The position numbers were made by a program, and so were the translations under genes. A stretch of DNA of 44,116 nt from Armatimonadaceae bacterium. GTDB lineage: Bacteria; Armatimonadota; Armatimonadia; Armatimonadales; Armatimonadaceae. The DNA is taken from NCBI GenBank assembly GCA_030447685.1, contig JAUJOK010000001.1, positions 116,120 to 160,235 on the forward strand, written 5' to 3'. Below the pieces are notes generated by a model. The model did not search any database and was not told where the DNA came from. It saw only the letters and a program-made list of their open reading frames with translations. Shown one piece after another: positions 37,286 through 44,116 of this stretch (positions within the stretch are counted from its first letter, which is position 1; each line of letters begins with the position of its first letter).

Positions 37286-39706
37286 TTACTCATTAACCAG
37301 TTCGCCGCCGAAAATAGAGAGCGCTTCCTGCACCAGCGGGTCTTCGAGCGCGGCGGCATGCGGGGGAGCCGAGTACGATTCGGCCTTGTCGGTCACAGCA
37401 GCGGTGGCCACCATCGGAGGCGCGGCCTGCGCCGTCGGTTCGGGGCGCGCGGACGGACGGGGCGGCGGCGGCGGCGAGCCTGGAACCGCGAATGCCGAAG
37501 CAGGCGGGGCAGTAAACGCAGAAGCGCCTACCGGCTCCGAATGATCTGCCGCCATTCCGTCGTCCGCGAAAACGCCATCCATTGCCGCCGTCAGATCGCG
37601 CTCCCGACGCACTTTGGTACGCGGCGCGGCAATCGGAGGCGGCGGGGCATTGGTGTTCAGCGCATAGCTCACCTGCACGCTGTCTATGCCCAGGCAGCGG
37701 GCGAGCAGTTCGCGCACGAACTTCTGCTGGGTCGGCATGCTCATCATTTCGTAATTCGCCCGGCCCGCAAAGGTTATCGTAATCGTTTTGCCGGAAACAT
37801 CGGTCGGCGCAGCGCTGGACAGCATCACCGACGCCCGTTTGGAGATACGCTCCGCCGCTTGCAGGAATCGCGGCCAAACCTGTACCACCTTTTCCACCGT
37901 CAGCCCTGGAACCGAGGCAAAGTTCTCCTGTCCATCGCTGCCGCTGCTGCGCGCGGTCACGGCAGCCGACGGCTTCTGCACCGGCACAGGCGGCACATAA
38001 TCCGTGATTTCCGTGCGCGGGCTGGGCGACAGAACGGCGGCCAGTTCCTGATTGAGTTCGGCGTTATCAGCGGCCTGCGGCGGCGGCGCTGTCGCAGGCG
38101 TCGCCCTGATCGGCTCAACCGGGGCCGACGCTACAGGCGCTGCGGGGACGACTGTGTCCGGCTCATCAAAAAGGCTGGGGCCGGTGTCCTCTTCCAGTTC
38201 AGGCACAGACGCATCGTCGCCGATAGGCGGCGGCGCGGCTTCGTCATCAAGAGGGAAAAACTCGTCGTCTTCCGCGCCCGCAGTGTCGTCATCGGCGAAG
38301 TAGCTGGCGGATAGGCTTTCGGGTTCTGCCGCGTCATTCGCCCCCCCCGCCCCCAATACTGGGGGGGCCGGAGAATCGGGCGCAGCAGCGGAGGGCGCAG
38401 AAAGCAGCGCCCCTACCTCTTCTTCCTTCTCCCCTTCTCCCACGCTGTGGGAGAAGGGGCTGGGGGATGAGGGCAATCCGGCACCCCCCGCAGGCGACGC
38501 TCGCCCCGCAGGCGACGGTCGCCCATTATTGGGGGCGGGGGGGCCATAGCAGCCGGTGACGGGAAAACGATGGGCGCGGTGGCAAATGTCGTCGCGCCGC
38601 CGCCGCCATTTGCGCGCTCTACCCCGTCGCCCAAGTTCATCAGCTTCAGAAAGGTCAGTTCCACCAGAAGGCGGTGCTGATTGTTCCAGCGCGTTTCGCC
38701 CTGCGCCTCGTTCAAAATGTCCAGAGCGCGCAGCATCTGGGGCTGGAATCGCTGCGCTTCCTGCTGCAAACGCCCCACCTCTTCGGGCGTCAGTTCCGAC
38801 GCCACCGCAGGCCCGCCCACCGACACCAGAAGCAGGTCCCGAAAATGCGCCGAAAGCGTCCGCAGCAGCGTGCGCGCCTCCTTGCCCGCATCCAGCATCT
38901 CCCCGGCCAGCGTGAACGCCGCAGGCGCATCTCGGCTGGCGATTACCTCGGTGACACGGGCAAGCATTTCCGCGTCCAGCGTGCCCAGAACCGCGTCCAC
39001 CTCCTGACTGGCGAGACGCCGGGGCGAAAACGCGAGCACCTGCTCCAGAAGCGAAAGCGCATCCCGGTACGAGCCTTCCGCGCCGCGCGCGACCAGATTC
39101 ACCGCTTCCGGGGTATAGGTCACGCCTTCCTGGTCGAGAACGTAGCGCAGCCGCCCGGCGATGTCGGCCAGCGAACCGCTTGAAATCGAACTGCTGACAG
39201 CGAGAGCGGATGGTGATAGGAATGCTTTGCGGCTCGGTGGTAGCCAGCACGAACACCACATTGTCCGGCGGCTCTTCCAGCGTCTTCAAAAAGGCGTCTT
39301 TGGCATCGAAGAGAGCTGGTGCGCCTCGTCGATGATGAACACCTTGTACCGGAACTGCATGGGACCGTAGCCCACTGCCTTGCGTACCTCTTCGATGTCG
39401 GCCACACCGCGATGGGAAGCGGCATCCATCTCAATAACGTCGATGCAGGAGCCGTTCGTGATGGAGACGCAGGCGTCACATTCGTTGCAGGGTTCGGGCG
39501 CGGGGCCTTTGTCACAATTAAGGGTCTTGGCGAGAAGCCGCGCAACGGTGGTCTTGGCCGTACCACGTGTTCCGGTGAAAAAGGTAGCCATGGGCGATAC
39601 GCCCTGCCCTGATGGCGTTCTGGAGGGTGCGCGTGACGTGCTCCTGCCCGATAACGTCGGCGAAGGTCTGGGGCCGGTATTTGCGGTACAGGGAAACGTA
39701 TGCCAT
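37286..39706 (-). CDS. dnaX: DNA polymerase III gamma/tau subunit, frame disrupted
   Basis: The clamp-loader ATPase gene, about 805 codons if repaired. ATG 39706 ([20 protein letters not shown]) has GAGGG upstream. Frame breaks: an extra A at 39578-39582 inside the P-loop (repaired [11 protein letters not shown]); a missing base at 39299-39301 (repaired [13 protein letters not shown]); a two-base loss or one-base gain near 39180, after QQFDFKRF and before SLADIAGRL; and a shift in the linker between about 38545 and 38430. The zinc finger, [10 protein letters not shown], is intact. The part after the linker is tau-specific, low-complexity, with a folded C-terminal domain ([18 protein letters not shown]). 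Breaks inside conserved motifs of an essential gene point to sequencing indels; the linker break could be a real tau/gamma site. Confidence 0.85.
38431..38459. repeat. REP-like palindrome inserted in the dnaX linker
   Basis: A perfect 13-base-pair palindrome (38431-38443 with 38447-38459, loop GCT) followed by CTGGGGGATGAGGGC. This layout, a CCCCTTCTCCCAC stem with a GCTGGGGG(A)TGAGGG tail, is that of an intergenic palindromic repeat I know from many environmental bacterial genomes. Here it lies inside coding sequence, in the disordered part of tau, and is translated as [15 protein letters not shown] on the minus strand. Confidence 0.6.
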
Positions 39707-39735
39707 GCGTGTGGATACCCTCGGAATACTCCGTC

Positions 39736-39764
39736 ATTGTAGCAGAAAACGGAACGGGCCGCAA
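39736..39764 (-). promoter_or_regulatory. Promoter of dnaX-ybaB-recR
   Basis: On the minus strand: TTGCGG (39764-39759), a 17-base spacer, TACAAT (39741-39736). The -10 is good and the -35 poor. Initiation near 39729 leaves a leader of about 23 bases with a GAGGG ribosome site. Confidence 0.5.
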
Positions 39765-39775
39765 CGAAGAAGAAG

Positions 39776-39906
39776 CCCCGTCCCTAAAGGAACGGCCTGT
39801 TTCGTACGGAGAAGCCCCGTGAAGGGAACTGATGAACCACGGTGCTTGCCCAACCCCATTGATGGGGCTTTTCTGCCTTGAGCAGCCCGTTCCTTTAGGG
39901 GAGGGG
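39776..39906. mobile_element. MITE-like element with 25-bp terminal inverted repeats
   Basis: A 131-base element between the dnaX promoter and the SRP RNA. The left end (39776-39800) and the reverse complement of the right end (39882-39906) agree at 21 of 25 positions around a shared CTAAAGGAACGG core. Inside are secondary hairpins, including CCCCAT/ATGGGG near 39855-39867. It encodes nothing. A partial copy of the left end lies at 29866. The size, inverted ends and lack of coding fit a non-autonomous miniature element; the mobilising transposase is unknown, and I could not confirm a target duplication. Confidence 0.6.
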
Positions 39907-39957
39907 ACAAACAAAAGGGCGAGGGGTTCGAGCGTACACTGCCCGATCCCCCGCCCC
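39907..39957 (-). terminator. Terminator of the SRP RNA
   Basis: On the minus strand, CGGGG-type arm 39957-39948 pairs with 39926-39917 (one bulge) around a 21-base loop and is followed by TTTTGTTTGT (39916-39907). It starts five bases after the predicted SRP RNA 3' end. Confidence 0.55.
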
Positions 39958-39961
39958 ACGT

Positions 39962-40239
39962 ATTTGAACGTGCACCTGCTTTTGATAACGCTCCCACGAA
40001 GAGGTGCGCGCGCCGGTAGCTCCGGCCAAGCGTCCGGCGGCACAGAGGCCGTACTCCTTAACGCTGCTGCCTTCCGACCCTGACGTGGTTCGAAGCCAGT
40101 CCCTTGCGCCGGTCCCGGCCATCAACACCCCGTACGCGCGTCCTTCAACATCACGGAACGAACCGAGAGCAGGATTCAGCCCCGCTATGCGGATTGCGGG
40201 TTCAGGGCACCGCAAGCTCCCCCTTAGCACGTCCAAACT
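39962..40239 (-). ncRNA. ffs: Signal recognition particle RNA, long Alu-containing form
   Basis: About 278 bases on the minus strand. The Alu part is clear near the 5' end: GGAGCTTGCGGTGCCCTGAA, then CCCGCAATCCGC and AGCGGGGCTGAATCC, matching the B. subtilis scRNA 5' domain. The middle has GGTGTTGATGGCCGGG. Domain IV reads TTCGAACCACGTCAGGG then TCGGAAGGCAGCAGCGTTAA, with the GGAA tetraloop and the asymmetric loop that binds Ffh. The 3' end AGGTGCACGTTCAAA pairs with the 5' end TTTGGACGTGC (one G-T wobble), defining both ends. It targets ribosomes making membrane and secreted proteins. A TATAAT (40265-40260) lies just upstream; I see no clear -35. The neighbourhood SRP RNA-dnaX-ybaB-recR is the same as in Bacillus. 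Confidence 0.93.
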
Positions 40240-40438
40240 CTCACATTACGGATATTTCTATTATAGGCCAACCAGCGCTAACGCGCCAGTGCCTCACGCT
40301 ACCGTGCCAGCGCCCCGACCTGCTGAGAAGGATAGATCACCTTCCTGCCGTCGCCGAGCAGGTCTTCTCTGGTTATAGGAATCTCCATACGAAGCATTCG
40401 CAGCCCCGGCTTGCTGGTATCCAGGAACCGCTTGTCAG

Positions 40439-41900
40439 TCAGCCCTCACCGTTCGTGCCATAGCGGTCCTGCACGAACTCCGGCGCATTACGCGGATTGA
40501 ACGACAGGATCAACTGGTACCGGTCTTTGGAAAACGAGTACATCTTGGGGTCTTTGCTCATGTCGATCTCGCGCCGGAATGTGGCCAGTCGGTAGTAGTC
40601 CTTCAGGGCCACATGATACCCTGCTTTTCCATCTGCGCGATCTTGGCGGTATTAGCCCGCAGATCCGCCAGCGGCATCTCGGCCAGCGCCTCCAGCGCGC
40701 GCCGTCCTTCGGCGCTAAGCAGGGCAGCGCCCGCCAGCGCCCGCCCAAGCGGCACACCCAGACCGGCAGGAACATCACCCTTTTTTCTGCGAGTCGAAGG
40801 CGTACAGGCCCTGCTTATCTTCCCGCATGCCAAGGTTGCCGCCGGAGACAACGACATACAGTCCGCCTTTTTTGATGGACTTGCCGCCGCGCGCGGAAAT
40901 CTGATCCTGCATGATTGTGAGCGTCTGGTCCACATCGAACGAAAATTCAGCGGGCGCGGGCATTGTATAGCCGTAGTCCTGAAGGCGGGCATCCACGCGC
41001 GCGCCGTCCACCGGTCCCCATATCTTTTCGTCGAAGTTCTTGGCCCCGACCAGGTTCCATTCTCGATACCTCTAAGACCTTGGGCCGCAGGCACACCACG
41101 TGCCGAGAACCGGGCATCCACGGGCGGCGAGGTGTCGTATTCGCGGCTTATCTTGCGAATCTTCATCAGGTTCAGGTTTTTGGTCGCGGTCTGGATACCG
41201 ATTTGCGCGGTCGCCTTTTCGCCAGGCGGCGCTTTGGGGTCATTTACGACCTTCTGGTGCGCCGTCACCATATTTTCCCATTGTGCAATGGCATCGTCGA
41301 TCCGGCCCGCGCGCTCCAGCGAGTGGGCCAGCGCATGCCCTACCTGGTTCAGGTTGGGACTGCGTGAGGGGTCCATGGCATCCGTGTAGTAGCGCACCGC
41401 TTCATCATAGTTCTTGATCTTATCGAAGTGCAGCCAGCCCGCCTCGCCGTACAGATCATAGATGTTGGAGTTATTGCGGATTCCCTCGTTCAAGGGCCGC
41501 ACCGGCGGGCAGGTGGCGGCGGTCGGAGCGCTGCTGCTCATCCGTAAAGTTGTAGGTCAGGTGCCACGCGCCGGTAGCGTAAGCGTCCAGGAAGTTCGGG
41601 TCGAGCCGGGTGATGACACGGATAAGCGGCAAAATGGCATCGTAGTTGCCCGAGTGGAAGAACGAGTCCGCGCGCACCCACAGCAGGCCGGCAACCACCT
41701 GGCGGAATCCGGCAACCGCCGCTAACGAATATTCGAACGGAGCGTCAGGTTTTCCCCGCTCCCCGAACTCCCCGAGCATCCTGCGGCTCAATGGCCTTCT
41801 GGCGGCGCAGGGGGTCGATATGATTTTGCAGCGCGGCAACGGCGACGAGCAGGACGGCGACCGTCCCGATCAGCGTAGCGCGTTTGGAAGAAGACAACAT
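40439..41900 (-). CDS. TPR-containing membrane-anchored protein, several frameshifts
   Basis: Start ATG 41900 with GGAGG 11 bases upstream; N-terminal anchor MLSSSKRATLIGTVAVLLVA. Pieces in different frames join in order: FEYSLAAVAGFRQVVAGLLW and DPNFLDAYATGAWHLTYNFT (41780-41520), LYGEAGWLHFDKIKNYDEAV and HALAHSLERAGRIDDAIAQW (41470-41250), FSFDVDQTLTIMQDQISARG (about 40940), LRANTAKIAQMEKQGI, and a final piece DYYRLATFRREIDMSKDPKM to the stop at 40441-40439. Frame changes lie near 41770, 41500, 41080, 40975, 40780 and 40615. TPR helices are in the first half. It is the third gene of an ABC-2 operon (ATPase, permease, this), so a role in that export complex is likely (inference). Confidence 0.65.
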
Positions 41901-41915
41901 AGCTTTCGCAGCCTC

Positions 41916-42698
41916 CTATACCTCGCGACGGTCGAAAACGAGAATGGCAAGGATCATCAGCACAGCGGCGTATACCAGCGCGTAGATCGTGTTGCTCATC
42001 AGAAGCATCGCCTCACGCTCCACCACGACACTGGGGTTGATAAGCGGGTTCTGGAACTGGAAGTTGCCGAAGTTGGGCACCAGGAAGTGGATGGCGGTGA
42101 AGAACCCCTTGACCAGCGGATTGTGGTTCACCTTGGCCAGGTCCTGGGTGAAGCTCGACAGGTTGCCGATGACGAACAAAGAGAACGTCAGGAAGAAGTT
42201 CACCAGCGGCGACAGGAAGGTTGAAAAGAAGATAGCCAGCGAGCACAGCAGGACAAGCTGCAGGTAGATCATCGCGATGCCCTTGAACAGCGGCAGCGCG
42301 CCCGCCAGACCCTGGTTCGGCTTGATCGCCACGACAATGACGAAAGCCAGCGACATCAGCCCGATATTGATCAGAACCGTACCGATAGCTCCGAAGTATT
42401 TGCCCAGCAGAAACTCGTGCCGACGCACCGGCTTGGAAAGAATCGTGTAGATAGTGCGCTTTTCTATCTCCGTGGGAATCAGGTTGATAGCCAGGATAAT
42501 GGAGATGAAGATACCCGCGAGCGAGATGATGCCCAGCCCCATTCCCTTGATAAGCGTCAGTTCTTCGCGCGGGGCGAAGGTAGAAAAGGCGAACGTCAGG
42601 ATAAGCATAATGATCCCGACGAAAAGAAACGCATTCAATATCTTGCGGCGCAGCGCCTCGCCGACGGTCGTGCGGGCGATTACCCACGTCGTGCTCAT
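41916..42698 (-). CDS. ABC-2 type transporter permease
   Basis: 260 residues with six predicted membrane helices, the first at about 23-42 (NAFLFVGIIMLILTFAFSTF), and the cytoplasmic segment INLIPTEIEKRTIYTILSKP after the second helix. That EIEKxTIYxxLSKPVxRxxF pattern is characteristic of ABC-2 permeases of the NosY/GldF kind. It ends VLMILAILVFDRREV. Its ATG overlaps the ATPase stop (ATGA), so they are translationally coupled and form one transporter. The substrate is unknown. Confidence 0.88.
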   Translation of the reverse strand: MSTTWVIARTTVGEALRRKILNAFLFVGIIMLILTFAFSTFAPREELTLIKGMGLGIISLAGIFISIILAINLIPTEIEKRTIYTILSKPVRRHEFLLGKYFGAIGTVLINIGLMSLAFVIVVAIKPNQGLAGALPLFKGIAMIYLQLVLLCSLAIFFSTFLSPLVNFFLTFSLFVIGNLSSFTQDLAKVNHNPLVKGFFTAIHFLVPNFGNFQFQNPLINPSVVVEREAMLLMSNTIYALVYAAVLMILAILVFDRREV

Positions 42699-43732
42699 TG
42701 TTTCGAAGTCTCCTTGGATGCTGCTGCGTTGCCCACGCCCGATTCGGATGTGGTCAGGGAAGCCCCGTTGCCGTTTGCGCTTGCGCCGTTGCCACCCGTC
42801 GGAGATACGAGGATTCGCTCGGTAACGGTTTCCACAAAAATATCTTCCAGGCGCTTGCGCTTGGGCGTAATCGATACCACATGCCCCCGGCCCGCACGAA
42901 TCATGTCCACAATCTGCCCCACTGCCGCATCGTCGTCCGGCTGAAGGATAACGGCTCTGCCGTCGGCGAACTCGGAGTGCTGGGCGGCGGACTGTATCTT
43001 CTCGCGCAGTCCGTTTTCCAGGCCCGTCGCCACGATCTCCACCTGCCCGCCGGACACCAGCTCGTCCACCCGGCCCATGCGCTTTAAAACGCCCCGGTCC
43101 ATGATCGAAACGCGGTCGCAGACCAGTTCTACGTCGGTAAGCTGATGCGAGGAGAGGAAGATCGTCTTTCCTTGCGTCTTCAAATGCACGATCAAATCAC
43201 GAATGTCGCGGTGCGAGATAGGGTCGAGGCCGGAGGTCGGCTCATCATAGAAAAGCAGTTCGGGGTCGTTTATCAGCGACTGCGCGATGCCGACGCGCTG
43301 CTTCATGCCTTTGGAAAACTGGCGCACGGTCTTGGTCGAGTCAGCTTTCAGCCCGACCAGGTCCAGCAGCTCATCGGCGCGCCGGGCGGCATCCGCTCTT
43401 TTGCGGCCAAACAACTGCGCGTAGAAGCTGACCACTTCACGCGCTGTCATGTGCTCGTAAAAGTACGGCTCCTCGGGCAGATAGGCGATTCGGTGCTTCA
43501 CCGAGATATCCCCGGCAGGCGCGCCCAGAACATAAGCTTCGCCCGTGGTCGGATAGATAAGCCCGAGCAGCGTCTTGATCGTGGTCGTCTTCCCCGCGCC
43601 ATTAGGACCGAGGAAGCCGAAAATCTCGCCCTGCTCCACGGTAAGATTCAGGTTATCAACCGCATTGACCGCCTCGCGCTTGAGGCGGACGGGATACTGT
43701 TTGGTCAGGCCTTTGATTTCAATGGCCGGCAT
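42695..43732 (-). CDS. ABC-2 type transporter ATP-binding protein
   Basis: 345 residues from ATG 43732, chosen because MPAIEIKGLTKQYPV is the family start and GGGGGTG precedes it; the frame runs on to 43822 without family sequence. Walker A GPNGAGKTTTIK (about 40-51), Q-loop AYLPEEPYFYEHMT, signature FSKGMKQRVGIAQSL, Walker B LLFYDEPTSGLDP, H-loop LSSHQL. A regulatory C-terminal domain and a low-complexity Asn/Gly/Ser tail (GGNGASANGNGAS) follow. It powers the permease it overlaps. Typical substrates of this class are polysaccharide, lipids or peptides; none can be named here. Confidence 0.92.
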   Translation of the reverse strand: MPAIEIKGLTKQYPVRLKREAVNAVDNLNLTVEQGEIFGFLGPNGAGKTTTIKTLLGLIYPTTGEAYVLGAPAGDISVKHRIAYLPEEPYFYEHMTAREVVSFYAQLFGRKRADAARRADELLDLVGLKADSTKTVRQFSKGMKQRVGIAQSLINDPELLFYDEPTSGLDPISHRDIRDLIVHLKTQGKTIFLSSHQLTDVELVCDRVSIMDRGVLKRMGRVDELVSGGQVEIVATGLENGLREKIQSAAQHSEFADGRAVILQPDDDAAVGQIVDMIRAGRGHVVSITPKRKRLEDIFVETVTERILVSPTGGNGASANGNGASLTTSESGVGNAAASKETSKQ

Positions 43733-43857
43733 GCGAGGGCACCCCCTTGTGGTGTGTGGTAGGAATAGCGACGAATGATACTTAAATAACCGATAATAAA
43801 GCGCCGGGAGTTCCCAGATCACCCGAAATAGGTGTCTGATTTCCCGCCGCCGGGTAC

Positions 43858-43886
43858 AGTATATCCTTGCCCCTAATAGGTGTCAA
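43858..43886 (-). promoter_or_regulatory. Sigma-70 promoter of the ABC-2 operon
   Basis: On the minus strand: TTGACA (43886-43881), a 17-base spacer, TATACT (43863-43858). Start near 43851, leader about 118 bases. The ten-base sequence GACACCTATT overlaps the -35 and recurs at about 43837-43828 in the leader. Confidence 0.7.
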
Positions 43887-43915
43887 GCTGACACAGCCCA
43901 CCCAAACCCCGCCTA

Positions 43916-44116
43916 TCAGACATCGCGACGGCCCAGAATGACCGCCCCGGCCACAAAGGCGACAGCCACATACAGACCGATGTAGACCAGATCGAGCGGG
44001 GACGCCTCCAGTTCGCGGAACGGACTGCGCGCGCCGATCTGGCGGCCTCCGAACGAGGCCAGCGGCCCCATCCCCTCGGACACCCACCGGCTCATCCGTC
44101 CCAGCGGCATGATATA
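43916..44116 (-). CDS. ABC-2 type permease, C-terminal end only
   Basis: The frame is open to the right edge of the window and ends at TGA 43918-43916. The visible 66 residues contain a soluble segment (MGPLASFGGRQIGARSP) and one membrane helix (LVYIGLYVAVAFVAGAVIL) followed by GRRDV. The final helix with a GRRDV/FxRRDV end is how ABC-2 permeases finish; the permease at 41916 ends FDRREV. It is therefore probably a second permease gene, upstream of and separate from the promoter at 43858. Confidence 0.6.
   Translation of the reverse strand, partial: YIMPLGRMSRWVSEGMGPLASFGGRQIGARSPFRELEASPLDLVYIGLYVAVAFVAGAVILGRRDV

Noticed and set aside
39924..39934. GGTTCGAGC as a possible tRNA T-arm
   Set aside because: No acceptor stem or anticodon arm around it; it lies in the SRP RNA terminator loop.

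Overview
The window is a GC-rich bacterial chromosome segment that most resembles Armatimonadota (Capsulimonas/Chthonomonas-like). The pointers are an H-X9-DG (DUF1559) prepilin with the [13 protein letters not shown] neck, a DUF6785-type membrane protein, a PEP-CTERM protein, an McsB-ClpC pair, a GH52 xylosidase, a long Alu-containing SRP RNA next to dnaX, and frequent GTG/TTG starts. This placement is inferred from gene content; no rRNA is present.

Layout. 0-6.2 kb: a 5'-truncated TPR protein overlapping a PilZ protein, two orphan immunity-type genes (Imm1-like and SUKH), a convergent RCK-pore-RCK potassium channel, and a polytopic DUF6785-type membrane protein split by an in-frame TAG. 6.5-17.3 kb, nearly all minus strand: a small PRC-barrel-like protein, a PEP-CTERM protein, pyrimidine-nucleoside phosphorylase, sigma-54, an H-X9-DG prepilin, clpC, mcsB, a previously unlisted 40-residue membrane protein, and a GAF/PP2C (RsbU/SpoIIE-like) phosphatase. 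17.4-28.1 kb, plus strand: a geranylgeranyl-reductase-like flavoprotein, a wrecked IS982-like transposase, a membrane protein and a P-loop kinase, then a secreted/catabolic group (GH52 beta-xylosidase, exported nitrilase-fold amidase, frame-broken YncE/phosphoesterase). 28.2-44.1 kb, minus strand: glnA, a broken hypothetical gene, a CPBP protease overlapping a UgpC/MsmX-type sugar ABC ATPase, a 1213-residue secreted CBM9/glycosidase-like protein, recR-ybaB-dnaX preceded by the SRP RNA, then an ABC-2 exporter operon (ATPase, permease, TPR protein) and the tail of another permease.

How genes fit together: ClpC plus McsB form an arginine-phosphorylation protein-quality-control pair, with McsA not seen here. 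GH52, the secreted CBM9 protein and the shared sugar-ABC ATPase point to plant-polysaccharide use. recR-ybaB-dnaX-SRP RNA is a conserved housekeeping neighbourhood also found in Bacillus.

Sequence quality matters when reading this window. At least eight loci carry single-base frameshifts or a stop, including essential dnaX, and several sit in short homopolymers. Long genes such as clpC, glnA, GH52 and the 1213-residue protein are clean. Most breaks therefore look like sequencing or assembly indels, except in the transposase, where decay is the better explanation. Several near-consensus sigma-70 promoters are visible; two of them place the transcription start on or a few bases before the start codon, implying leaderless mRNAs.
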